From assembly GCA_009780445.1 (NCBI GenBank), contig WRAA01000011.1:1-18545 (forward strand): a stretch of DNA of 18,545 nt. Reading direction: 5' to 3'. Shown here piece after piece: positions 1-6,931 of this stretch. Under the pieces are notes generated by a model. It had not been told where the DNA came from. It ran no database searches and saw nothing but the letters and a program-made list of their open reading frames with translations. The stretch comes from Defluviitaleaceae bacterium. Lineage in GTDB: Bacteria; Bacillota; Clostridia; Lachnospirales; WRAA01. Both the position numbers and the translations under genes were made by a program. The stretch's first letter is position 1. Every line of letters begins with the position of its first letter.

Positions 1-597
1 CTTCGAGTAATCCAGAATGTTTTCCAGCGCGGACACAATCTTGCCGCCCGCGTCGCGTATGGCGTGGGCATATTCGCGCACCTTCACGGGCATACTCTCC
101 CGCAGGCTAAGCTCGGCCATGCCCATTATTGCGTTTGTGGCCGTGCGCACCTCTATGCCCATCATGTTAAAGAACTCCGACTTCGCATGGTTCACGAAGT
201 TGGTCGTTTCGTTGTGCATAAGCTTTGTGATGTCTGTGTAGAAACCTTCGATCAGGTAGGGCATACCCATCGCGTCTGTGTCGATAACGCGTCCGCGCAT
301 CCAGATCCATCTGTCCTCGCCGTTCTTGGCCACGAAGCGCAGAGCGGTGTCCATGGGAAGCCCCACGGCCAAGGTTGTTTTGTAGAGGTTGCTGAATCCT
401 TCGGCGTCGTTTGGGTTTAGCATGGCGAACAGCGTCACCGCGCCTTCCCCCACGAGTTCCTCCGGCTTGTAGCCCGTCAGTGTTTCGCAGCCCTTGCTGG
501 CAAATGTAATGGTGAACACCGGCGGATTGTTGATGCAATGCAACACCATGCCCGGCAAATTGTCAACTATTTCGGCTGTACTTCGCTCCGTATTCAT
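1..597 (-). CDS. PAS-domain sensor with degenerate HisKA box (pseudo-histidine kinase), 3' end beyond window
   Basis: The frame is open from an ATG at 597 to the left edge (199 residues visible, no stop). GGGAGG at 608-613 lies 10 nt before the ATG, and the gene follows cheB by 17 nt, so the two are probably one operon. Residues about 7-128 look like a PAS domain (TGYKPEELVG near 41-50, ENG-like KNGEDRWIW near 91-99, closing FYTDITKL). Residues 139-199 align without gaps to the HisKA dimerisation helix of hybrid kinases: KSEFFNMMGIEVRTATNAI, where the family reads KS-F-(3)-MSHEIRTPMNAI. The phosphoacceptor His is Ile148 and the following Pro is Ala153, while E149, R151, T152 and N155 are kept. 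Seen: the substitutions. Known: His is the autophosphorylation site. Inferred: no autophosphorylation here, so a signalling scaffold or ligand sensor. Any HATPase or receiver domain would lie left of the window. Confidence 0.85.
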   Translation of the reverse strand, partial: MNTERSTAEIVDNLPGMVLHCINNPPVFTITFASKGCETLTGYKPEELVGEGAVTLFAMLNPNDAEGFSNLYKTTLAVGLPMDTALRFVAKNGEDRWIWMRGRVIDTDAMGMPYLIEGFYTDITKLMHNETTNFVNHAKSEFFNMMGIEVRTATNAIMGMAELSLRESMPVKVREYAHAIRDAGGKIVSALENILDYSK

Positions 598-614
598 CCC
601 GGATAATCCTCCCA

Positions 615-1193
615 TTATCTCTGCACCAAGGACATGATCTTGGCCGCTATTTGATCAAGCGGCAGCTGATGCTCCACCGCACCCAGTTCCATCGCCACCT
701 TCGGCATACCATAGATCGTGCTGGTCTCCCTGTTCTGCCCGATTGTGGACGCGCCCGTCCGGCGCATCCGCAGAAGCCCGTCGGCTCCGTCCGCGCCCAT
801 ACCCGTCAGTATAACCCCCACGGCTCTGTTCCCGAGAACATTCGCCACAGAATCAAACATAACATCGGCGGAAGGAATAACGTACCGAACCTTTTCGCCG
901 ACAAAACACTCCACGGTCAGCCTGCCGCCTGTGCTAACGACCTTCATGTGCCTCCCCGCGGGCGCAACCAACACCTGTCCGGGCAGCAGATAGTCCCCCG
1001 TGTCGGCTTCCTTCATAGTCACTTTGTATGTTTCGTTAAAACGTGCCGCGAACAGTTTTGTAAACCCCGGCGGCATATGTATCACCAACAGCGTCGGAGG
1101 AATGTTTGATGGCAGATCGGCAAAAACCTGACCCAGAGCTTCCACTCCGCCTGTCGATGCAGCTATAGCCACTACCTTGTCTGCATATGCCAT
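615..1193 (-). CDS. Stand-alone CheB-type protein-glutamate methylesterase catalytic domain
   Basis: CheB hydrolyses methyl-glutamate esters (and deamidates Gln) on chemoreceptors, tuning chemotactic adaptation in the cytoplasm. From the chosen start the protein has 192 residues and only the catalytic domain. The nucleophile motif is AASTGG with Ser13, the second catalytic residue is His39 in IHMPPGFT, and the acid is Asp135 in GMGADGADG. TIYGMPKVAMELGAV matches the family's C-terminal end. The N-terminal receiver domain of classical CheB (about 350 aa) is absent. I chose the ATG at 1193 because AAGGGG stands 10 nt upstream and MAYADKVVAIAAS begins directly with the first strand. An upstream in-frame ATG at 1250 would add 19 arginine-rich residues and lacks a clear Shine-Dalgarno. 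The gene is followed at once by the PAS pseudo-kinase, which suggests a dedicated signalling pair. Its real substrate is unknown because no receptor or CheR is in view. Confidence 0.9.
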   Translation of the reverse strand: MAYADKVVAIAASTGGVEALGQVFADLPSNIPPTLLVIHMPPGFTKLFAARFNETYKVTMKEADTGDYLLPGQVLVAPAGRHMKVVSTGGRLTVECFVGEKVRYVIPSADVMFDSVANVLGNRAVGVILTGMGADGADGLLRMRRTGASTIGQNRETSTIYGMPKVAMELGAVEHQLPLDQIAAKIMSLVQR

Positions 1194-1337
1194 CAGCCCG
1201 GTACCCCTTAATAAGCGTCTACTTATACGGAACGCCGGAAACATTTTCATCTGCGGAGCCGATTCCGCGATGCTTCACCGCAGAACTCGGCGACAGCAGA
1301 TGGAATATGTTTCTGAGCTTCCGTAATAACATCGTTA

Positions 1338-1366
1338 ATAATACCACATAACACATTTCACTGCAA
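1338..1366 (-). promoter_or_regulatory. Candidate promoter for cheB and the PAS protein
   Basis: Reading leftward, TTGCAG (1366-1361) and TATTAT (1343-1338) are separated by 17 bp, a reasonable sigma-70/sigma-A match. Transcription would start near 1331, giving a leader of about 140 nt to the ATG at 1193. No sigma-28 flagellar-type promoter was recognised. Confidence 0.45.
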
Positions 1367-1456
1367 CGATATTATCTTAATTTCGTCCAAAAATATTATG
1401 CATATCGCGCCGCATTTTATGCCCGACGTGTTTTATAATCTCCGTCCACATATATG

Positions 1457-1485
1457 TTGAAATCTTGGCGCGGATGGATTATAAT
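1457..1485 (+). promoter_or_regulatory. galKT promoter
   Basis: TTGAAA (1457-1462) and TATAAT (1480-1485) are spaced exactly 17 bp apart. A start near 1492 gives a short leader of about 27 nt and lies downstream of the in-frame ATG at 1465, which supports the ATG at 1519 as the real galK start. Confidence 0.75.
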
Positions 1486-1518
1486 TCTAGCTACTATACA
1501 GGATTAGGATGGTGCGTT

Positions 1519-2679
1519 ATGCAGCTTGACCATGTGCGGTCACAGTTTACGGAGCTTTTCGGCAAGGGAGAGGCCGCGGCTTTTCATTCGCCCGGCAGGG
1601 TGAACCTTATCGGCGAACATACGGACTACAACGGGGGTTATGTGTTCCCCTGCGCCCTCACTCTGGGCACCTACGGGATAACGCGCACAACGGACACCGG
1701 GCGGCTCCGGCTGGCCTCGGCCAACTTCGGCGCAAGCGTTGTCGAAATCAGCCTTGACGGCATCGAGCCAAACGCGCAGCCGATGTGGACAAACTACCCC
1801 CTCGGCGTGGTGCGCGAGTTTCAGAAGCTTGGCCAACCCCTTGGCGGGCTGGATCTGCTTGTGGCGGGGGATCTGCCGAACAGCGCCGGCCTTTCGTCCT
1901 CCGCAAGTGTCGAGGTTCTTATGGGCGTGGTGCTGAACGACCTCTTCGGCTGCGGCCTGGGCATGGTGGAGATTGCAAAGCTGGCGCAACGCGCGGAGAA
2001 CCTCTTCGTCGGCGTGAACTGCGGCATTATGGATCAGTTCGCCATAGCCATGGGGCGCAGGGACAACGCCGTCCTGCTCAACTGCAAGAATCTGGAATAC
2101 CGGTACATCCCCGCCGCGCTGGACGGCCACTGCCTTGTGATAAGCAACACCAACTGCCCACGCGGCCTTGCCGGCTCTAAGTATAACGAACGCCGCGGGC
2201 AGTGCGAGGCCGCCGTGGAGATGCTGCGCGAAGAGCTGGACATCAGTCTGCTGGGCGAAGTGTCCCCCGCGGAATACGAGGCGCACAAGCACCTTATCAC
2301 CGACGACCTGATCCGGCGGCGCGCCGAGCATATCGTCTACGAAACTCAGCGCACCAAGGACGCCGCCGACAGCCTTTCGCGGGGAGACCTTGCCGCCTTC
2401 GGCAAGCACATGAACGCCTCCCACGAGTCTCTGGCGAACCTCTTTGAGATCACGGGGTCCGAGCTTGACGCCTTGGCCTATGCGGCGCAGAGGCAGGACG
2501 GGGTGCGCGGATCCCGCATGACGGGCGGCGGCTTTGGCGGCTGCACCGTAAGCCTTGTGGAAGAAGCGCACGTTGAAAGCTTCAAACACAACGTTGGCGC
2601 GAGCTACCGCGCGGCCACGGGTATCACGCCCGATTTCTACATCGCCAACATCGGCAGCGGCGCGGGGAGAATCGGCTGA
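1519..2679 (+). CDS. galK: Galactokinase
   Basis: GalK phosphorylates alpha-D-galactose with ATP to galactose-1-phosphate, the entry step of the Leloir pathway, in the cytoplasm. The protein has 386 residues, the usual family length. The galactokinase signature SPGRVNLIGEHTDYNGG covers residues 24-40, with the catalytic Arg27. The GHMP ATP-binding motif LPNSAGLSSSAS is at 119-130, the catalytic Asp is D172 in NCGIMDQFA, and the C-terminal GHMP motif MTGGGFGGCTV is at 334-344. The ATG at 1519 was chosen because AGGA lies about 10 nt upstream and the predicted transcription start falls after the alternative ATG at 1465. The stop codon overlaps the galT start (TGATG), indicating translational coupling. 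galE and galM are not in the window, so the pathway is completed elsewhere. Confidence 0.97.
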   Translation: MQLDHVRSQFTELFGKGEAAAFHSPGRVNLIGEHTDYNGGYVFPCALTLGTYGITRTTDTGRLRLASANFGASVVEISLDGIEPNAQPMWTNYPLGVVREFQKLGQPLGGLDLLVAGDLPNSAGLSSSASVEVLMGVVLNDLFGCGLGMVEIAKLAQRAENLFVGVNCGIMDQFAIAMGRRDNAVLLNCKNLEYRYIPAALDGHCLVISNTNCPRGLAGSKYNERRGQCEAAVEMLREELDISLLGEVSPAEYEAHKHLITDDLIRRRAEHIVYETQRTKDAADSLSRGDLAAFGKHMNASHESLANLFEITGSELDALAYAAQRQDGVRGSRMTGGGFGGCTVSLVEEAHVESFKHNVGASYRAATGITPDFYIANIGSGAGRIG

Positions 2680-4217
2680 TGATCGAGCTTGAAGTGGAAC
2701 GCCTGCTGTGCTATGCCCTGGGCAAGGGCTTGATAGACCCTCTCGACACCATTATGTGCCGCAACGCCCTGCTGGATCTGCTGGGTCTGCCCGCGCCCTA
2801 TGACGGCGAACCCGTGGCCTACGCCAATGACACCGCCACCGAAGTGCTGGAGAACATGCTGGACTGCTGCGCCGAGCGCGGCCTACTTATCTCCCGCACC
2901 GCGGCCGCCCGCGACCTCTTCGCCGCAAGAATTATGGGTCTGCTTACGCCGCGCCAATCGGATGTCGTGCGCCGCTTCCGCGCCAACTACGGCACATCCC
3001 CCGACACGGCCACGCGGGAGTTCTACCGATTCTGCCGCGCCACCCACTACATCCAATCCGACCGCGTAAGCAAGGACGTGCGCTGGAGCAGCCCCACCGA
3101 ATTCGGCGAACTGCAAATCAGCATCAACCTCTCGAAGCCGGAGAAGGATCCGCGCGATATCGCCGCCGCAAAAGACGCGCAGCAAGCGGGCTACCCCAAG
3201 TGTCTGCTCTGCGCCGAGAACGTGGGCTTCGCGGGCAACGCCGCCCACCCCGCGCGGCAGAACCACCGCACCATACCCCTTGTCCTGCACGGCGAGACGT
3301 GGCACTTCCAATATTCGCCATATGTCTACTACAACGAACATTGCATCGTGCTGGACGAGCTGCACCGACCCATGAAGCTTGGCGAAGCCACCTTCCGCCG
3401 CCTTACGGACTTCACGGAGCAGTTCCCCCACTACTTCATCGGCTCCAACGCCGATCTGCCCATCGTGGGCGGCTCCATCCTCAGCCACGACCACTTCCAG
3501 GGCGGCCGCCACACCTTCCCCATGGAGACCGCGCCGGCATACAAACACTTTTCCCACGCGCAATACGCGCACACATCCGTAAAACTTGTGAAGTGGCCGA
3601 TGTCCGTCATACGTTTAGCAGACGCAAATAAGATCCGCGTTGTACACGCCGCCATGCACATTCTCGAGGGCTGGCGCGGTTACGCGGATCCCGCGGCGGA
3701 CATCCTGCCGCACACGGACGGCACGCCCCACAACACCGTCACGCCCATCACGCGGCGAAACGCCGCCGGCCTCTTCGAGATGGACATAGTACTGCGCAAC
3801 AACCGCACGACGGACGAGCATCCGCTGGGTTTATTCCACCCCCACGCGGATCTGCACCACATCAAGAAGGAGAACATCGGCCTGATCGAGGTTATGGGGC
3901 TTGCCGTGCTTCCCGGCAGGCTCTTGGCGGAGCTTGAGGGCATTGCCGAGGTGCTGCAAGGAAACGCGTCCGCCGAACCCGCCCGGGATCCCGCGCACCC
4001 GCTGCACAAGCACCTGGGCTGGATGTCCGCCCTGTGCGAGAGGCACGGCACCGGCCTTTCCCGCGCGGAAGCCCAAAGCATCATCCAAGACGAGGTAGCC
4101 GCCGTATTCGCCAAGGTTCTGGCCGACGCCGGGGTGTTCAAGCACGACGAAAAGGGCATCCGCAACTTTGTAAAGTTCATGGACGCCCTGGGGTTTCGTG
4201 AAACAGCTATTTCTTAG
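2679..4217 (+). CDS. galT: Galactose-1-phosphate uridylyltransferase, class II (Firmicutes type)
   Basis: This enzyme transfers UMP from UDP-glucose to galactose-1-phosphate, giving UDP-galactose and glucose-1-phosphate. The 512 residues fit the class II family (about 490-510) rather than the roughly 350-residue class I enzyme of E. coli. Diagnostic stretches are LLCYALGKGLIDPLDTIMCRN near 9-29, YPKCLLCAENVGFAG at 172-186, and GGSILSHDHFQGGRHTFPM at 264-282. In the last of these, H270-D-H272 replaces the HPH triad of class I; one of these histidines is the presumed uridylylated residue. The start overlaps the galK stop by 1 nt, so the two are translated from one message. The 3' end overlaps the convergent mglC by 11 bp, with no intervening terminator. 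Confidence 0.96.
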   Translation: MIELEVERLLCYALGKGLIDPLDTIMCRNALLDLLGLPAPYDGEPVAYANDTATEVLENMLDCCAERGLLISRTAAARDLFAARIMGLLTPRQSDVVRRFRANYGTSPDTATREFYRFCRATHYIQSDRVSKDVRWSSPTEFGELQISINLSKPEKDPRDIAAAKDAQQAGYPKCLLCAENVGFAGNAAHPARQNHRTIPLVLHGETWHFQYSPYVYYNEHCIVLDELHRPMKLGEATFRRLTDFTEQFPHYFIGSNADLPIVGGSILSHDHFQGGRHTFPMETAPAYKHFSHAQYAHTSVKLVKWPMSVIRLADANKIRVVHAAMHILEGWRGYADPAADILPHTDGTPHNTVTPITRRNAAGLFEMDIVLRNNRTTDEHPLGLFHPHADLHHIKKENIGLIEVMGLAVLPGRLLAELEGIAEVLQGNASAEPARDPAHPLHKHLGWMSALCERHGTGLSRAEAQSIIQDEVAAVFAKVLADAGVFKHDEKGIRNFVKFMDALGFRETAIS

Positions 4218-5283
4218 CTTGGTACTTGCGCATGTCCAGCGCGACGGCCGTCAGGATGATCGTGCCGGTGATGATCAGGCGCACGTCGGACGATACGCCG
4301 AGCCATTGCAGAGCCACGCTTATGACCTGCAGCAGGATCACGCCCGTTACGATCCCGCGGATCTTGCCCACGCCGCCCGTGAAGGACACGCCGCCGATAA
4401 CACAGGCCGCGATTGCGTCAAGCTCCGCCATAACGCCCGTAGTGGGGCCGTTGGAACCGATTCTGGCGGCCTCCACAAAACCGGAGAAGCCGTACAACAC
4501 GCCGGCAATGCCGAATATCATAATGGTAGTGGCCTTCACCGACACGCCAGAAACATTGGCCGCTTCGGCATTCGCGCCCACGGCATACATGTTCTTGCCA
4601 AGGGTGGTCTTGTTCCAGACGAACCACATTATCGCCGTGGCCGCTATGGCAAAGAACACAAAGTGCGGAACCGGCGTGCCGAAGAGGTCCACCGTGCCGC
4701 GCACAAACTGGCCGTATTCAGGGGTAAGGCCGGCGATGGGGCCGCCGCCGTTCATGCGCACATACCACAGCACCACGCCGTTGAGTATGATCATCGTGGA
4801 AAGCGTGACGATGAACGGATGCAGCTTAAACGTGGACACAAAGAAGCCGTTGAACATGCCGATGACCCCGCCGATCATCATTACGAGTATCATAACCATG
4901 ATAATGGGCGGCGGGTCAAGGTTCGGGAACATCTTCGCGGGGAAGATGTCCACCGGGTTTTGCAAAAGAGACGCGGACACCACGGCCATAAGACCCATGA
5001 TCCTGCCCGCGGAAAGATCCGTTCCCGTAAGGACTATGATTCCGCCGACACCAAGCGCGAGGAACATGCTGGAGCTGGCGCGGTTTATAATGTCTATCAT
5101 CGAGCCGAGGGACAGGAACTGGTTCGTAAAATTGTTCGCTATGCTGAACCACTGCACATAGGCAACCAGGGCGAGGATGATGATGTAGATGGCGTTCTTG
5201 ATCAGAAAGTCGCCCCACCAGACCATCTTGCCCTTCGTGTCCAGCTCCGAATACCGCTGCCACACAGCCTTAATACCGCCCAT
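4207..5283 (-). CDS. mglC: Galactose/methyl-galactoside ABC transporter permease
   Basis: This is the membrane-spanning component of the MglBAC importer, forming the channel through which sugar delivered by MglB is moved using ATP hydrolysis by MglA. The 358 residues show repeated hydrophobic helices (for example about 28-48, 72-86, 127-148, 158-176, 207-224, 252-270, 311-326 and 335-349). Family motifs are TGTDLSAGRIMGL near 86-98 and the ATPase-contacting segment NMYAVGANAEAANVSGV at 231-247. AGGGGG at 5292-5297 abuts the mglA stop, 8 nt before this ATG, so the genes are co-transcribed and probably coupled. The C-terminal codons run into galT on the other strand. Galactose specificity rests on the companion MglB and the neighbouring galKT; ribose- or xylose-type permeases share the same fold. 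Confidence 0.93.
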   Translation of the reverse strand: MGGIKAVWQRYSELDTKGKMVWWGDFLIKNAIYIIILALVAYVQWFSIANNFTNQFLSLGSMIDIINRASSSMFLALGVGGIIVLTGTDLSAGRIMGLMAVVSASLLQNPVDIFPAKMFPNLDPPPIIMVMILVMMIGGVIGMFNGFFVSTFKLHPFIVTLSTMIILNGVVLWYVRMNGGGPIAGLTPEYGQFVRGTVDLFGTPVPHFVFFAIAATAIMWFVWNKTTLGKNMYAVGANAEAANVSGVSVKATTIMIFGIAGVLYGFSGFVEAARIGSNGPTTGVMAELDAIAACVIGGVSFTGGVGKIRGIVTGVILLQVISVALQWLGVSSDVRLIITGTIILTAVALDMRKYQAKK

Positions 5284-5297
5284 AGCGCGCGCCCCCT

Positions 5298-6785
5298 CTA
5301 TACATACTTAGCGGCCAGCATCATTATGTCTTCCTGGCCGGCGGATGAATCCACCGTGCCGGCAAGGCGGCCGTTAGACATCACCAAGATCCTGTCGCAC
5401 ACACCCAGAAGCTCCGGCAGTTCGCTGGAAACCATTACGATCGCCTTGCCCTCCTTGGCCAGGTCTATCATCAGCTGGTAGATCTCGTACTTCGCGCCCA
5501 CGTCTATGCCGCGCGTTGGTTCGTCGAAGAGGTATATGTCCGGGTTTGTCAGCACCCACCGGCCGATGATCACCTTCTGCTGGTTGCCGCCGGACAGCGT
5601 GTTGATCTTCGCGAACTGGCTGTGGGTCTTGACCCGGAACTTGCCGATGGACCACACCGTGTCGTCGCTCATGCTCTTGCTGCTAAGGTACAGCCTCTTG
5701 ACGAGGTACTTCTTTATGTTGGCGATAGTTGTATTCTCGCGGATGTTGAGTACGCCGAATATGCCCGTGGCGCGGCGTTCCTCCGTCAGCATGGCGAAGC
5801 CGTTGCGCTTTGCGCGGCGCGGGCCGGTGTTGTGTATTTCGGCGCCGCCCTTGAAAATCTTGCCGGACTTCACTGTGGCAAGGCCGAACAGGCTCTCCAG
5901 CATCTCTGTGCGCCCCGCGCCCATGAGGCCGGCCACGCCCAGGATCTCGCCCTTTCGAAGCTCGAAGGAGACGTCGCGCAAGTTGCGGTATGTCGCCGTG
6001 AGACCCTCCACCTTCAGCAGAACATCCCCCGGCACGTTAGCCTTAGGCGGATATACATTGCTAAGCTCGCGCCCAACCATCTGCGTTATGATCGTATCAA
6101 TCGTAAGCTCCGCCGCGGGTGTTGTGGCCACGTGCCGCCCGTCGCGCAGAACCGTCACATCATCGGAAATCTTGAGGATCTCGTTCATCTTGTGCGAAAT
6201 ATAGATGATTCCGCAGCCCCTGTCGCGCAGGCTGAATATTATGCGGAACAGATGCTCCACTTCAACATCCGAAAGGGATGATGTTGGTTCGTCGAAAACC
6301 AGTATCTTGCTGTCGTGGGAAACCGCCTTGGCGATCTCCACCATCTGCCGCTGGGACACCGAAAGCGTGCTTATCACAGCCCGCGGATCCACGGCGATGT
6401 TCAGATCCTTGAATATCGCCAGCGTATCCCGGTACATCTTGCCGTGGTCGATACCAAGCAGGCCCGACGGGAAACGCCCGAGCCAAATATTCTCCATTAC
6501 GCTGCGTGTATGTACCTGGTTCAGCTCCTGATGCACCATGGACACACCATGCTCCAGAGCCTGCTTCGAGTTCACGAAGCTAACCTTCTTGCCCTCCAGC
6601 ACAAACTCGCCGCTGTCGGCGGAGTAAATTCCGAAGAGGCACTTCATCAGCGTAGACTTGCCCGCGCCGTTTTCGCCCATCAGCGAATGGATGGTACCCG
6701 CGCGTACACTCACGCTGACATCATCAAGAGCCTTCACACCGGGGAAGGCCTTGCTGACATTCCTGATCTCGAGAAGATTCTGCAT
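5298..6785 (-). CDS. mglA: Galactose/methyl-galactoside ABC transporter, duplicated ATP-binding protein
   Basis: MglA energises sugar import and, typical of the sugar CUT2 family, holds two ABC modules in one 495-residue chain. Module 1 has Walker A GENGAGKST at 37-45, signature LSVSQRQ at 141-147 and Walker B ILVFDEPTSSL near 161-171. Module 2 has the family's usual degenerate P-loop GLMGAGRTE at 286-294, signature LSGGNQQ at 397-403 and Walker B YLFDEPTRGID at 418-428. I chose the ATG at 6785 because a near-perfect GGAGGT lies 6 nt upstream. An upstream in-frame ATG at 6809 would add eight residues and has no such site. The gene sits between mglB and mglC and is separated from mglB by a hairpin-rich gap of about 146 nt. 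Confidence 0.95.
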   Translation of the reverse strand: MQNLLEIRNVSKAFPGVKALDDVSVSVRAGTIHSLMGENGAGKSTLMKCLFGIYSADSGEFVLEGKKVSFVNSKQALEHGVSMVHQELNQVHTRSVMENIWLGRFPSGLLGIDHGKMYRDTLAIFKDLNIAVDPRAVISTLSVSQRQMVEIAKAVSHDSKILVFDEPTSSLSDVEVEHLFRIIFSLRDRGCGIIYISHKMNEILKISDDVTVLRDGRHVATTPAAELTIDTIITQMVGRELSNVYPPKANVPGDVLLKVEGLTATYRNLRDVSFELRKGEILGVAGLMGAGRTEMLESLFGLATVKSGKIFKGGAEIHNTGPRRAKRNGFAMLTEERRATGIFGVLNIRENTTIANIKKYLVKRLYLSSKSMSDDTVWSIGKFRVKTHSQFAKINTLSGGNQQKVIIGRWVLTNPDIYLFDEPTRGIDVGAKYEIYQLMIDLAKEGKAIVMVSSELPELLGVCDRILVMSNGRLAGTVDSSAGQEDIMMLAAKYV

Positions 6786-6812
6786 ACGCCGACCTCCTAA
6801 TAGTGCCAAACC

Positions 6813-6919
6813 GTGGGATTTCGTCCCGCACCCTGCAAGGGACTTCGCCCCTTGACCCTAAACTCTGCAGCGATACGGGTCAAGGGCGAAGCCCTTGTGG
6901 GAGTTTAGGGCGAAGCCCT
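6813..6919 (-). repeat. Hairpin cluster in the mglB-mglA intercistronic gap
   Basis: Several inverted repeats are packed into about 107 bp. Local hairpins are 6813-6829 (6 bp stem including one G-T pair), 6836-6854 (CAAGGG/CCCTTG), 6881-6897 (7 bp stem CAAGGGC/GCCCTTG, loop GAA) and 6907-6919 (AGGGC/GCCCT, loop GAA). Longer-range perfect 10-bp pairs also exist: 6849-6858 with 6877-6886 (CCCTTGACCC/GGGTCAAGGG), and 6856-6865 with 6901-6910 (CCCTAAACTC/GAGTTTAGGG). The pairings share bases, so some exclude each other. No T-run follows in the direction of transcription, so this is not a simple terminator. Likely roles are protecting the mglB 3' end or tuning mglA expression; it may also be a genome-wide intergenic repeat. 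Confidence 0.8.
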
Positions 6920-6931
6920 CAAGGTCTTTAT

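Larger units (their letters stand above)
1194..1518. other. Divergent intergenic region between cheB and galK
   Basis: This stretch of 325 bases carries no convincing gene. It is more AT-rich than its flanks between about 1320 and 1500 and holds the two outward-facing promoters listed separately. I see no strong inverted repeat that would mark a galactose-repressor operator and no riboswitch that I recognise. Confidence 0.6.

Noticed and set aside
1465..1518. Upstream galK start at 1465
   Set aside because: It lies before the predicted transcription start and adds residues absent from the usual galactokinase N-terminus.
1540..2589. Minus-strand frame of 349 codons opposite galK
   Set aside because: Antisense to an unmistakable galactokinase and without motifs or a ribosome site.
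4198..5481. Plus-strand frame of 427 codons opposite mglC
   Set aside because: The translation is rich in His, Arg and Asp with no domain, while the other strand encodes a complete, motif-rich permease with a good ribosome site.
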